DNA of 64,000 nucleotides from Amyelois transitella (taxonomy: Eukaryota > Arthropoda > Insecta > Lepidoptera > Pyralidae), in the NCBI RefSeq assembly GCF_032362555.1, contig NC_083526.1, positions 4,732,001 to 4,796,000 of the forward strand. Direction: 5' to 3'. The translations under genes were made by a program, and so were the position numbers. This document shows, one piece after another, positions 11,871 to 24,081 of the stretch. The notes beneath the pieces were generated by a model that was not told the DNA's origin, ran no database searches, and worked only from the letters and a program-made list of their open reading frames with translations. The stretch's first letter is position 1, and each line of letters opens with the position of its first letter.

Positions 11871-12315
11871 GTGAACACACTATCTACCTACCACTGCGTC
11901 AAACGGACTGTCGTGCAAAAAAGAAAGCGATTGATATTTGCGGTTACCGTAACTACTTACCGTAATGGCGTCGGTTTTGTCCAAAATAAACATAGATTAA
12001 ATGTGCTTAAAAGCGGTTTTATTAAATTAAAAAAAAAAACAACATTAAAGTCGGTCATAAGGTCAATCGACCATCAATGTGACGACGTTCGCTATACTAT
12101 CGTCGTTTCGCATTTTATTATGACGTGAAAAGGGACAACTATAGCAGTCCCGATGATGTATCAATGTACAGTGGGCTACATAAATAAAGTACCACGTGTC
12201 ACACATAAAACCTGATGTTTTTGAAATAAATTATTTTATTGGAGCATAAAATACTCGTACATGTAAACCGGGGTAAAGACAGATATTTATTTATTTATAA
12301 CTTATAACGTTAATA

Positions 12316-12474
12316 ATCACGTCTTTATTTATAATGGGGTAGACAGTGGCAACAGTCTCGCAAAGAATGAAACGCCACGCAAATAGGTGACAGGTTGCTA
12401 GTTCATCGCCTAAAAGAAGAATCCCAAGTTTATTATCCTATCTATCCCTTAGTCGCCTTTTACGCTTTGTGCTG
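12316..12474 (-). mobile_element. M1 repeat, middle deleted
   Basis: cacgtctttattt, ggggtagacag, gacaggttgctagttcatcg, agtcgccttttacg; element 5' end absent. Confidence 0.7.
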
Positions 12475-13190
12475 TGAAGTGAATAAAGATTTTTAATTTA
12501 TTTTATTTTTATAGTGGAATATCCTAAAGATTAATTTCAAGTAAAATGTCTATGGAATTGAAGTGCAAATGGCATAGACGTTTTTCACCTTTTTCACCTT
12601 TTCATTAATTTGTTCAAAAGTAGTTAAAAAAAAGAAAGAGTTCACTCTAGCGGCAGAAGGTATTACTAATACTTTCTTTTTCCTTTTGTTGCGCTATCTC
12701 GTTGTTTATGCTTAATACCAATAGATGGCGTTGTAATTATTAAAACATGACTCTTGATCGTCGCTAGATGTCACTAGCAGTCGCAAATTAAAAAGAAGTA
12801 AAACAAAGTAAGCTTCATTGTGGTAAGAAACTTCAGTTATAATCTTTCTGTAAATGATAACTTATGTTTATAAGAAAAAATAAACTAACATTATAGTATC
12901 TTATGAATAGAAAGTTCCGCCTCCGTAATGGGAAAATACCGTTCCCATGGGAATTTTGGAAAATCCTTTCTTAACAGATGATCATAAAAACTGTCTGCAC
13001 GCTACATTTCATCACGATCGGTTTATAAATTAAGGTTGTGCTTTATTGCAGTCGTTATCACTACATATTCTAAAGTTCTCCCTATTTTCTATGTATGTAC
13101 GAGTATTTAGTATACACTAATCTCGGAAAGTTGTGGAAAAAGTTGTTTGTTCCTATTGAAAATGTTCCAATTTGAAAATAATTCATAGAT

Positions 13191-13439
13191 ATGGTCACGT
13201 CTATATCCCTTGCGGGGTAGACAGAGCCAACAGTCTTGAAAACACTAAATGGCCAGGTTCAGATATTTGGCTTTATGATAGAATTGAGATTCAAATAGTG
13301 ACAGGTTGCTAGCCCATCGCCTAAAAGAAGAATCCCAGGTTTATAAACCTATCCCATAGTGGCCTTTTACGACATCCATAGGAACGAGATGGAGTGGTCC
13401 TATTCTATTTTTTTATTGGTGCCGGGAACCACACGGCAC
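13191..13439 (-). mobile_element. M1 repeat, near full length
   Basis: atggtcacgtctatatccct to gggaaccacacggcac with all blocks present; stem partly decayed (agtcttgaaaacact). Confidence 0.85.
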
Positions 13440-13750
13440 TATTTTCACTATAAAGTGAATATTTAAAAAAATGATTGCATCATTTCGAAAATCTCGACGC
13501 ATTGATTATATTGTGAATGGCTTAAACGCGTGTACAAATAATAACTCCATTCAATGAATCTAAAGTTGAAAATCGCATAGCTAAGGAAAGTTCAAAGCGG
13601 TCAAAAAATGAAAGTATAGAAAGTGTTGGAACACCTGCGTCGAAAGTTATGTAACCAATCACTACAGACCTTAAACGTATGAGTTAGAAGGGGAAGGCCA
13701 GGGCGAACGTACTTTGATCAAATCGTGGAAGTTCTGGAAAAAGATTAATT

Positions 13751-13990
13751 GACGGCCTCTGTGGCGCAGCGGTAGTGCGCTTGTCTGTGTCACCGGAGGT
13801 CCCGGGTTCGAATCCCGGCCAGGGCATGATGAGAAACGAACTTTCTCTGATTGGCCTGGGTCTTGGATGTTTATCTATATACGTATTTATTATAAAATAT
13901 AGTATCGTTGAGTTAGTATCTCGTAACACAAGTTTCGAACTTACTTCGAGGCTAACTCAATCTGGGTAATTTGTCCCGTATATATATATT
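13751..13990 (+). mobile_element. tRNA-headed SINE S1, copy 1
   Basis: Head GGCCTCTGTGGCGCAGCGG carries an A-box (TGGCGCAGCGGTAGTGCG) and a B-box (GGTTCGAATCC), the RNA polymerase III internal promoter. Body: TGATGAGAAACGAAC, GATTGGCCTGGGTCTT, then CTAACTCAATCTGGGTAATT, ending TTTGTCCCGTATATA. About 240 bases. The acceptor stem does not pair as in a true tRNA. Confidence 0.85.
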
Positions 13991-14399
13991 ATATTAAATA
14001 TTAATTAATTTTTTTGTAAACTTCTTACATCTGTAAGTAGTAGGTACTTACATGTCCCACCAACTAACCAAGGTGGGTTGGCACGGCTACGAGTATCTCA
14101 TGAAAAACTGTCAAACCTAAATCGATGAGTTTGCTTAAAAATGTATATGAATGTAAGTAGGTAGTAGGATGGAGCTAGCTTGTGTTTTTCTTACACAACT
14201 ACTGGCTGTGTGACTCCATCTCTTTTTCATGGATGTCGTAAAAGGCACCGAAGTGCACCTATTTACTATGCTCCTTTATTCGACGAATCAGGTATTTACA
14301 CGAAGCGACTCCCATCTGACCTCCAAAATCGTTGAGTTAAAAAATATATGTTATCTGCTTAACAAGCGCGTTGATGTCTTTTGTATGTCATAATATTAT

Positions 14400-14450
14400 G
14401 TGCCGTGTGGTTCCCGACACCAATAGAAAGAAAAGAATAGGACCACTATT
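14400..14450 (+). mobile_element. M1 repeat, 5' part, split by LINE
   Basis: gtgccgtgtggttcccgac to aggaccact; continues beyond the CR1-like LINE at 17452. About 40 bases of M1 consensus are missing at the break. Confidence 0.8.
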
Positions 14451-17432
14451 TAGAATAGAATAGAATAGAATAGATTTATTTTCAAAATTGGATACAAGGT
14501 ATCACTTATTGACGTCACATAACTTAAATCTAATTATAACTACTACCGCTTCCAAAGCGCATGTGTAGAAGAAGCGGCGGAACAAACTACACTGCAGCAT
14601 TTTCATAGGACGTCAATTTACAAATATAGATCTCTTAAATCTAAATCGTGGACGAATGCACATTGTCTACATTAAAAAACATGTATGAATGTAGAACTGA
14701 TTATGTCAATACGAATATTTCGTCAAATAAAATAAATATAAAATAAAATATGTACATACTGTACAAATTATGTCCAGATCATGTCAAAAATACACAAGCA
14801 TTTAAGAGGCCATTATGTCCAGCTCGGGCCACACATGTTTATCATTAATATAATCATCCGTGCTGTAATAGGCTTTCCTACAAAGCTCAACTTTAATATA
14901 CTGTTTGAATTTTCTATCATTCATTTCAAGAACACTTTTTGGTAATTTATTATAAAATCTTATACAATTAATAAGAAATGATTTCCCTACCTTAGCCAGC
15001 CGATGTGCTGGGATCGACAACTTGTAATTGTTCCGCAGTGATCTACTAGTACATTCACCTACTTTTTTGAAAGAGTCTAAGTTTTTCCTAACATGCATGA
15101 TGTTATCGAATATGTATTGGGAGGGCAAAGTTAAAATATTTAGGTTTTTGAAAAAATCTCTAAGGGAATCTCTTTGTTTAAGACCGTAGATATATCGAAT
15201 TGCCCTTTTTTGTAAAATGAAAATAGTTTGTATGTCTGCTGCTGATCCCCAAAGCAGTAGACCATATGACATTAAACTATGAAAATAACTAAAATATACT
15301 AGCTTAGCAGTTGCCACATCCGTCAAATGCCTAATACGACGAATAGCGTATGCTGCAGAACTAAGCCTTTTAGAAAGTTTTAAAATGTGAGCATGCCATT
15401 TCAAATTTGAATCTAATGTTATTCCTAAGAAAGTAGTACTATCAACAAAATCTAATCTTTTACTACTTATACTAATATCCACATTTGCCTGCCGCACATT
15501 GGGAAGTGTAAACTTAATGCATTGGGTCTTATTTGCATTTAACAGTAAGTTGTTGATTGTAAACCAGTTAGAGATGGCGGCTAAAGTGCTATTCACATCA
15601 TCACAGATTTCGCTACGGCGGTTCATTTTAAAAATTAGTGACGTATCATCTGCAAACAACACGATGCCAGTCTGTTTCTCAATCATGCAAGGCAGGTCGT
15701 TGATATATATCAGAAAGAGAAAAGGTCCCAAAATGGAACCTTGCGGTACCCCAATTTTTACCGTCGCTCCTTTCGATTTTGTATTATTTAAATCTACCGT
15801 CTGTAATCTATCACTAAGATATGATTTAATTAGTTCAACGGCAGCAGTATCGAACCCGTAATGAGCGAGCTTGAGCAGAAGAGTTCTATGATCTACGCAA
15901 TCAAATGCTTTGGTCAGATCGCAAAACACTCCGATGGCATCCTGTGAGTCTTCCCATGCATTGAGAATATGAGTGACAAGAGCCACACCTGCATCTGTTG
16001 TACATTTCCCCTCAGTAAAGCCGTATTGCTGACTATGAAATAATTTATTAGACTTAAAGTAACGCTGCATTTGATTAAGCATGATTCTCTCGAACACCTT
16101 GCTCAAAATTGGTAAAATTGAGATTGGTCTATAATTACCAGGATCTGATTTTTCACCTTTCTTGAATAATGGAATTAGTTTACTATACTTCATTAAATTT
16201 GGAAATATCCCTTGGTCAACACAATTATTGAATATATAAGCTAAGTCCCCAGCTATAATATTTATAATATGACATATCACAACAGCCGACATACCCCAAT
16301 AATCCTCAGACTTTTTCAGATTAAGTTCTTTAAAGGTATTAATAATGTCAGTAGGGTCAATATTTAAGAATTTAAATTTGGAACTGCAAATGCTGACATT
16401 ATTTTTAAGTAGAATTTCAGCTTCATTAGGGCATGAGTCAATATTAGAAGTTAATTCCAACGGTATATTTGTAAAAAAATGTTCAAATAAATTTACTATT
16501 TCTGTTGTAGAGGTAATTTTCCTATCATTAAATTTAATTTCATTAATATTTTCTTTAAAATTACTTCTACCAGTTTCCTTGTTTATAACACTCCAGGTTT
16601 CCTTTGTTTTGTTAGGAGCATTACTTATTTTGTTTTTAATGAACAAAGATTTTGCATGTAGACATACTTTTTTAAAAATTTTTGAATAATTCCTAACATG
16701 GTCTACGAAGCCGCTTTCAAATCGATACTGTTTTTGGGCATATAAATCGTACAAAGTCTTTCTACTTTTGTAGATGCCAACAGTAGCCCATTCATTGAAT
16801 TTAAAGTTATTATTGCATTTCCGTTTCTTTTGTATAAATGTTTTAGAGTACGCGTCTGAAATGGTAGTAAATAACTTATTATAATGACCATTAGGATCGC
16901 TGCCCGTGTAAGTTACTGCGCAAATTTTATTTTCTAAAGAACTTGTAAATTTATTGATTTTATGGGCTGTGATAGGTCTGCACATAATTAATCCATCACG
17001 TGTACTACGTTTAGTGGAAAAGGTAACTAATTGACCGCAATGATCAGAGGGTAATTTACTAAATACATTTTTATTATTTGGTTTTTGTTCACTAAAAACA
17101 TTATCAATACATTTAGCAGATGTGGCAGTGAAGCGGGTTGGTTCCAAGAAGGCATTATCTAAGTTAAAACATTTAAATAGGTTAAGAAACTGTATTGTCA
17201 CTGTGGAGCTAACTAATATGTCAATGTTAAAATCACCGCAAACAATTACTTTCTTATTACTTTTTGTCGCTACTATTAGAACTTCCTCCATTACATTCAG
17301 GAAATCCATAATACTACTGTTGGGTGGACTATAAATACAAATAACAATGTGTTCCTCAAGCTCGGCACAAGATACCTCAACACAGCGCTCAAGAGAAAGT
17401 CTGACTATGTCATGGCGCTCCTTACTATATAT
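14451..17432 (-). mobile_element. 5'-truncated CR1-like non-LTR retrotransposon
   Basis: Runs on the minus strand from a truncated endonuclease domain (17432) through reverse transcriptase to a 3' untranslated region (14801-14475) and a tail of TTCTA units (14474-14451). The 3' region shares blocks with fragments at 10379-10500 and 34083-34275 (cgtcacataactta-like start, AGAAGAAGCGG, CTGCAGCATTTTC). It sits inside an M1 copy whose halves are at 14400-14450 and 17452-17624. About 19 extra bases (17433-17451) lie at the 5' junction. Confidence 0.88.
14802..17432 (-). CDS. LINE ORF2 fragment: endonuclease C-part and reverse transcriptase
   Basis: One uninterrupted frame of 876 codons; the first internal ATG is at 17309 (835 residues from there). 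Numbering from that Met: CGDFNID (24-30) and SDH (88-90) are motifs of the apurinic-type endonuclease; YRPISILP (393-400), DLTKAFD (464-470), GVPQGSILGP (520-529) and FADDTS (552-557, catalytic Asp pair) belong to reverse transcriptase; a conserved C-terminal extension follows (FLGITLDSNLKWHAHI, LLLWGSA). The pattern resembles the CR1/Daphne group; clade is inference. The lack of stops or frameshifts suggests a fairly recent insertion. The first part of the endonuclease and any ORF1 are missing, so the copy cannot be autonomous. Confidence 0.9.
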   Translation of the reverse strand: MYSKERHDIVRLSLERCVEVSCAELEEHIVICIYSPPNSSIMDFLNVMEEVLIVATKSNKKVIVCGDFNIDILVSSTVTIQFLNLFKCFNLDNAFLEPTRFTATSAKCIDNVFSEQKPNNKNVFSKLPSDHCGQLVTFSTKRSTRDGLIMCRPITAHKINKFTSSLENKICAVTYTGSDPNGHYNKLFTTISDAYSKTFIQKKRKCNNNFKFNEWATVGIYKSRKTLYDLYAQKQYRFESGFVDHVRNYSKIFKKVCLHAKSLFIKNKISNAPNKTKETWSVINKETGRSNFKENINEIKFNDRKITSTTEIVNLFEHFFTNIPLELTSNIDSCPNEAEILLKNNVSICSSKFKFLNIDPTDIINTFKELNLKKSEDYWGMSAVVICHIINIIAGDLAYIFNNCVDQGIFPNLMKYSKLIPLFKKGEKSDPGNYRPISILPILSKVFERIMLNQMQRYFKSNKLFHSQQYGFTEGKCTTDAGVALVTHILNAWEDSQDAIGVFCDLTKAFDCVDHRTLLLKLAHYGFDTAAVELIKSYLSDRLQTVDLNNTKSKGATVKIGVPQGSILGPFLFLIYINDLPCMIEKQTGIVLFADDTSLIFKMNRRSEICDDVNSTLAAISNWFTINNLLLNANKTQCIKFTLPNVRQANVDISISSKRLDFVDSTTFLGITLDSNLKWHAHILKLSKRLSSAAYAIRRIRHLTDVATAKLVYFSYFHSLMSYGLLLWGSAADIQTIFILQKRAIRYIYGLKQRDSLRDFFKNLNILTLPSQYIFDNIMHVRKNLDSFKKVGECTSRSLRNNYKLSIPAHRLAKVGKSFLINCIRFYNKLPKSVLEMNDRKFKQYIKVELCRKAYYSTDDYINDKHVWPELDIMAS

Positions 17433-17451
17433 CTAATTCATAATTGAATAT

Positions 17452-17624
17452 CATATAGACTCACAAACTTGGGATTCTTCTTTTAGACGACGGGCTAGCA
17501 ACCTTTCACTATTTGAATCTCAATTCTATCATTAAGCCAAACAGCTGAACGTGACCTATCTTATGACTCTCTACCCTATAAGGGAAATAGACGTGTTTAT
17601 ATCTATGTACGTATGTTTGTATGT
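17452..17624 (+). mobile_element. M1 repeat, 3' part, split by LINE
   Basis: actcacaaacttgggattc, gcgacgggctagcaacc-like block, aaacagctgaacgtgacc, tatgtacgtatgtttgtatg tail. Same orientation as 14400-14450; the AGTCTT stem is lost. Confidence 0.8.
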
Positions 17625-17730
17625 AAAACTATGTCGCGGAAAGGAGTATTACCGGAATAACCGCGCATATAGACCCCACTATATCGCAGGTATATGGACG
17701 TGATTGTATGTATGTATGTATAGTCCCACT

Positions 17731-17941
17731 AACATACATATAATCACGTCTATGTCCCATGCGGGGTAGACAGAGCCAACAGTCCTGAGCGGACTGATAG
17801 GCCACGTTCAGCTATTTGGCTTTAAGATAGAATTGAGATTCGAATAGTAAGCCTATCCCTTAGTCGCCTTTTACGACATCCACGGGAAAGAGATAGAGTG
17901 GTGCTATTCTTTTTTGTATTGGTGCCGGGAACCACACGGCA
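17731..17941 (-). mobile_element. M1 repeat with internal deletion
   Basis: acatacatataatcacgtct to gggaaccacacggc; the gctagcaacctgtc block is missing. A short plus-strand M1 3' end (17690-17722) abuts it, so the two ATGT tails lie back to back. Confidence 0.8.
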
Positions 17942-18124
17942 CACTAACATAGAATACGGAATGCCGAGTCGTCGCCAGCCTAAATACATAAATACACGCG
18001 GAAAGCAGCGCGCCATTGGAATTTCATTGAAGAAAGTGATTTTCCAAACGAAGAAAGGAGGTTCTCAATTCCAGTTTAGGTTATATATAAGAAAACAACA
18101 TAAATATATGCGAGTTATGTGTAT

Positions 18125-18195
18125 TGCGAGTCTTTTTGACACTATTAGCTCTGTCTACTACATAAGGAATATAGACGTGACTACATATATGTATG
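18125..18195 (+). mobile_element. M1 repeat, 3' end
   Basis: ttagctctgtctac, ggaatatagacgtgac, tatatgtatgg. Confidence 0.6.
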
Positions 18196-18421
18196 GACTC
18201 GCAAGACATATTTCCACTGTTTACCCGTAATAAAGATAATGTAACGTAATAGGATCCTAATCCTCATCAGCTTCCTGAATTTGGTCCCTCTTACATCCTT
18301 ACAGGGGCAGACAGAGCTTATTATCTCGAAAAGACTCAAAAGCCACTTTAAGCTATATACATAGTACGGTATGGTATTACATATATATGTATAACACACC
18401 ACACCAACAAACAAAAAAAAA

Positions 18422-18648
18422 ATAGAACCACTTCACCTCGTTCCCATGGATGTTGTAAAAAGCGACTAAGGGATTGGCTTATGAACTTGGGATTCCTCTT
18501 TCAGGCGATGGGCTAGCAACCTGTCACTATTTGAATCTTAATTCTATCATAAAGTCAAACGGCTGAACGTGGCCTGTCAGTCACTTCAGGTCTGTTGGCT
18601 CTGTCTATCCCTCAAGGGATATAGACGTAACTATATGTATGTATGTAT
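18422..18648 (+). mobile_element. M1 repeat, near full length
   Basis: All blocks from ccacttcacctcgttcccat to atagacgtaactatatgtat; lacks only the extreme start. Confidence 0.82.
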
Positions 18649-19784
18649 TTAAAAAAAATGTGTATAAGATTTAATTCGATAAACATGAATCGGAACTGAC
18701 TCGGTACTCGCACGACTAAGTGTGCCACCCGGGTTCAACGACCGACTTTCTCGCCGCCATCTTGAATGGTGATATAACCTTACAAAGGATATTATCAAGG
18801 CTGATGTCACGAACGAAAGTTTTTGAATGCTGAAAGTATTTGAATGGTTGTTACATGAGGCATTCCAATTATTTAACTAAGTAGGTACAAATTTTTTTTT
18901 TTCAGTTTTAAAAGTTAGTGATTTAGTTTTAAACGGTTTAAAGTTGATTAATTATTGTTATTCTCAGTTGTTTGGTAGCGATTTGCAGAATCTTGTCTAT
19001 TGTATTTTATTAAAGATAAATATTTTGAAGAAAAAGGTGTAAAAAAATGTAACTTGTCGTTTACAGGTTTTCCATTTAAAAGAATTGATTCATGTAATTT
19101 TATTCATTTAATTTTCAAAACTCAAAATGAAATATTAAAAATATATAATTATATGTGTTTACAGATAAGTATAAAACTGAGTATTTTAAAATTATTAGAC
19201 TATACAAGTAGCTCCGGTTTCTCAATATTGAGAATTACTGTGAATTTGGAATTAAAAAAAATTTTGAAAAAAGAAAATTATACGAGTATAGGTATATGAT
19301 CTAAAAAAATGTTTGTAAATCTTCAAGAGAGAAAATTTTAAGAAGAAGTACGATAATTATAAAAAAAGCCATCACATCTTGCAAAATTTTTGTTTTGGAT
19401 ACGAATAACATATAAGTATTATTTTAATTCTGCCTTATAAAACTTGTCGTGTTTATTAAGCAATACTTTTCGGTTTATAAAACAAAAATAATGTGTAAAC
19501 CTTTCTATTATTATTATCTCCTTACTCATCACTTATATAAAGAAAATATACATTTGTCATTTCCAAATGTAAAGTCAATTATACAACATCAACAAATTAA
19601 TAAGTACATAAGGCACATTTACCAAAAGCAGTGTGCTGGTGCCGCTTTCACACGCTTTCCACTTTCGTGAGTACTTTCACTTTGAGGCAAAAAGAGGCAT
19701 CCGGCATTGCAAGAAAAAAATTATTATGTAATGATTTCTACGTCTAATTTTCATATCAGTTATCCTATCCATTTAATATTATAC

Positions 19785-19965
19785 TTACATATGCTATGAA
19801 GAGATTTGTATTTTTATTTGTTATTAATTGACACAAAAACTAATGAACCGATTCTGATGAAATTTGATACATACATAGAATCGTCCTTCAGGTGTTACAG
19901 AGGCGCTACTTTTTCTGGAATATCCCACGGGAGCTTTGCCCCGTGCGTGCCAATAAATAAAGCTA
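19785..19965. mobile_element. RTE-like fragment
   Basis: acaaaaactaatgaaccgat, tctgatgaaatttgat, cgggagctttgccccgtgcg. Confidence 0.5.
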
Positions 19966-20279
19966 TTAGTAAAGTGTAATGTCTAACTGACTTGTCATAT
20001 CTAGACACTACCCAAACAGTTGGGTTTAGGGTTTTGTTACGCAGGTTCTATAAGCAGTATAGGGATGCACTAATAGAGAATTTCTCGAAATTCTAGGGGA
20101 AATGTTAATTTACTGGATATTTTGCATTTTAAAAGGCGAAAGCATGGCCATATTTTAGTTTTCTAAATTATATAAAAGTTATACCGACTGAGAGACTAGA
20201 GAGACATGCAATTAGAACTGTTGGGCGTAGGAAGCTGATATTAGGAATGTACATAATAATATCAAGAAACAGTTTCTTG

Positions 20280-20415
20280 GGATGGGCTAGCAACCTGTCA
20301 CCATTTGAATCTCAATTCTTTCAAAAAGCCAAACAGCTGAGCGTGGCTTTTCGGTCTTTTCAAGACTTTTGGTTCTGTCTATCCCGTAAGGGATATAGAC
20401 GTGATGATATGTAAT
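20280..20415 (+). mobile_element. M1 repeat, 3' half
   Basis: gatgggctagcaacctgtca through ggtcttttcaagact to gggatatagacgtgatgat. Confidence 0.75.
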
Positions 20416-20539
20416 GTAAACAGTTTCTTAAATACTGAAACGCCTCCCTCAGATGTTAAATAATGAAATTCAGATGTTGGCACGCAAGCCCATCACCTAA
20501 AAGGATAAAGCCAAATTTATAAAAATAAATTTATAACGA

Positions 20540-20750
20540 TAAAGAATATGGCCACACCATGCGCCGAACAACTGGTCACATGACGAGAAAAGTATTGGAG
20601 ACGAAGAAAGCCTCAACTCAAGTGGATGGGACTTATAGATAAGAATTAAAAAGTCGCCCAATTACCACCCAAGGCGGACAGAATATATCCTAACAATGCG
20701 ATATTAGGAGGGCCGACCCCGAGTAGACGTGATAAAGGCTAGGTAGAAGA
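20540..20750 (+). mobile_element. LINE reverse transcriptase C-terminal remnant
   Basis: atgcgccgaacaactggtca, gggcggacagaa-like and ggagggccgaccccgagtag blocks; broken reading resembles the RR/GRP-rich end of RTE-type ORF2. Confidence 0.45.
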
Positions 20751-21879
20751 AGAAATAACTAGTTAAATACGTATCTATTTCAATCATCTTACCCTGATGT
20801 TCGTCCTAGTGGTAGGTAGGTAGTAGTAGTAGTAGTTTATCCTTAGGGTCTAACCGTGGAGCCTATCTCTTTTTGACCACAATCTAGAAGTACATGTAAG
20901 ATCTTCGTTATGTTATTAACTAGTCAATATACTTACCAACATAAGTAAAGTAACACTTTTTATCAAGAGGGGTAAGGCAAGGAGGCTTTCAAGTTACCAT
21001 GATCCCTGCATATTTAATTCCCTTCATCTATTTCAGTTATGGGTTATCCAAGGCCTGAGTACGTAAGGCTATACCTGATCCTAACTTCAATATGTTCATG
21101 TTATATTTATTCCAGACAAACAAAATTCCTGTATCTTCTCACACCCAAAACACAATTAATTTTGTTATCATCTCAATTATCTTCTAAATAAAGACGAGTT
21201 TCCTTTACAATCATATTTGATGCATAAGTTTATATGTTACCGAGCACACATTGAGGGCGCTGTTTACTCGGCGCTGAGTAGAAAGTTGGAGAAAGCTGGC
21301 TGCGGACCCAAATTCCTGAGTTGGTGAAAGACATTTTTTCAACTTTATCGCCGCAGGTGGATTGGGAGGTGTATGTGATTTAGTACCGCGCGTTGTATTA
21401 CTTAATATTACATATGAATGTACCGTTACATTTTGGATTTATTGAATTGTACTAAATATATAAAACGATTGAAGTAGGTATAGTAATACAGATTGAGTGA
21501 CAAGTCCAGTTTGATATACTGGCATCAGAATCTAGAATTTGACACTCGTATGTTCCTTGAGAAGTTTCGCTCATAAGAAAGGGAAGTTCTTTGAGATTTA
21601 TATGAAAGAATATTCTAAAATTACAAGGATAACAGTTTTTTTACATAACATAGGTGGAGCTACGCGTATTTTTTTAACTTTGAGTGTTCAGTAATAATTT
21701 ATGTAGTTTTAATTATAAAGTACCCTAAGGTTCTCAAAGGCAGAGCAATCGTAGATAAAGTTTTTGATGTTATCTAATAACATGTAAGAATGTAAGGGAT
21801 AAGAAAAAGGGTGGAATATTGGTTATGGGAAAGACCTTAAGGTCTTCGTTTTATTAATAAAACGAATGCTTTGCTTAAG

Positions 21880-21990
21880 CAAATAAGTATTGCAAAAGAC
21901 GCACGTCAGGTTTCTGTCCAGGGAAGCGATGATGTTACCGGGATTAGTCCCGGTTAACATTATTGTTAGCAGGAAGAAGTAAACATATTT
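21880..21990 (+). repeat. Repeat H, degraded
   Basis: gcacgtcaggtttctgtcca, gatgttaccgggattagtcc cgg, aggaagaagtaaacatatt ttt. Confidence 0.4.
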
Positions 21991-23123
21991 TTCATCAGTA
22001 CTTATTTTAACAAGTATATAACTAGATAATAATGGATAATTCTTTCTTAGAATTCATTTTCAAAGACATTTGATATTTCAAGTTAAACAAGCTGCTTTGA
22101 ACTTTTGTATTACAGGTACTCCAAAAAAATTACTAGTATATTGTAAATTAAACTGAAAATAACGATTTCTTAAAAGCATAAAAACGGAAAGTTACTTGAA
22201 ATGTGTTCAATAATAAGGAAAATTTGAAAAAATACTTCACTTAATAAAGTTATCATCCATTTTATCGTATATTTATTAACAGTATTCATTTTTCATAAAC
22301 TATTTTATGGAAAGGAAAAATATTGCCTTGGAGAATAATAGAATAATATAAAATGTATTCACAAAGTTTTTTTTTTTATTTTATTCTCGACTTTTGCTCT
22401 ATGGTCATTTTTCAGGAATAAAATAAATATAATATATTATTTTACTGTAACAAAATATACCTGCGTAAAAAGTATTTTTCATTCTTCTAATACCTAAGTA
22501 TTTTTCATTTTAACTTTTTTATAATGATGTAATAAATTTCATAAAAATACCTATGTCCAGTAGTTTTTGAGTTAATTTATGAAATATTACGAGAAAACAA
22601 AACCATAAGAGATTTGATTAAAAAATATAATAAAAATGTAGTCAAGTGAAAGTGTACCCACACAACAATCTCCACTAGTAGTGGTGTAGAAAGTTAGGCG
22701 TGTTCAATAGTGTGACACAGAAAACTGTGGAGTCGATATTCTATAATATTGTTCCTAAATGATACAAACATCTTTATCGAATACGAGATAGACAGCCACA
22801 ATAGTCAAAGGTGACGTTTAGCTGTATAGGTTAATGTTGGAATTAAAATTCAGAGACAATGACAGTTGCTCTATATTTCTTTATATTTTTTAGCCAAAAA
22901 GCATTTTTTCTGTTCCTAGATAAAGAGGAAAAGATATCAAAAGCTTAGTGATTGGTCAATATATAATTTGCAAATCAAGTTGGTACGTGCTTCATGCTCA
23001 ATATTAGTCGCGTCTATATTGAGAATACGCAGTATTGAGAGATAAAGAATTAGGGAAACACAAACACATCAAACACACAACAACATTTGTATTTTTGTCA
23101 CAAATTTTAAATACACACATTCT

Positions 23124-23256
23124 ACATACATACATACATATTGTCACGTCTTGAAAAGACTGAAAGGCCACGTTCAGGTGTATGGCTTTGTGATGAATTT
23201 GAGATTCAAATGGTTCCTATCGCCCTATCGACCTAACGCCTACAAGAGGAAGGCCA
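23124..23256 (-). mobile_element. M1 repeat, fragment
   Basis: tacatacatacat tail, gtcacgtcttgaaaagactg, ggccacgttcaggtg; the gggtagacagagcc block is deleted. Confidence 0.7.
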
Positions 23257-24081
23257 AGTTAAAAAAGATTTAAAATTTTAAATAAATTATTAAAATAATA
23301 GTTATCTAGTAAAATTACATTATCTATTTTGAGTCATATAATTGTTTGACGTACATTTAATCAAATAGGATTAAATAAAGTCAACAGCACTCTACTGCAT
23401 TCTCTGTGCCAAGTATTGTAAAGCAGTATGAGTAAGTGAAAGGCGTGTACAGACAGCGTAACAACGCACATTTGTTAACGTGTGAGTGGAGATTCCATGA
23501 TGTTTATTACTCGTGTTAATCGTTGAAAAGTACTATAAAAGTTGTTTGTCTGTTCGCTCGCCAGCTAGTTCCTAAGCAGACGATGCATTAGAACGTTATG
23601 ATTTTCAGCGTATGTTAGATTTTTAAGAACTGAAGCTATTATAAATTAAGATTTTCTATTGTCGTTATTTTAAACATCTTTATATGAAAAGAAAGTATTT
23701 TTGATATTTTCTGTTTTCTTTTTTATTTTGTTTGTAATTGCATATTTTTCTTATAACGGTCCAAATAACAGTTGAACACTAAATATTAATCCTTCAACAT
23801 AATAGTCATATTTTTTTAATGAACATTTATAGTCTGAAGTGAATTACTTATTTTATTGACACTTATGAAAATTGCAAAGCAACTGACATTTGTCAGACTC
23901 GAAAATTACCTAAGTTACGTACTTTTTAGAAAATATTCATTTTTTCATTGAATTATTTTTTTCCTACTCTTGGTTTAAGATATACCTAAGTTAAGATCAA
24001 ATTTTAAAGGTCCAAACATACAATAAAGTCACGTTTCGTAAGGGGTTCGCAGGGGTAGGAGTATACTACATATTTCTACTT

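Larger units (their letters stand above)
6981..14399. other. Gene-poor stretch left of the LINE
   Basis: M1, SINE, RTE-like and LINE-end copies listed separately, with AT-rich DNA between them. A plus-strand frame at 9323-9526 with two hydrophobic stretches starts at TTG and is not called. Confidence 0.55.

Noticed and set aside
13751-13830. tRNA gene suggested by A- and B-boxes
   Set aside because: The acceptor ends do not pair properly and the head is followed by the same body in four dispersed copies, so it is a SINE.
19000-19299. 99-residue plus-strand frame
   Set aside because: AT-rich composition, no domain, no promoter or splice context; expected by chance.
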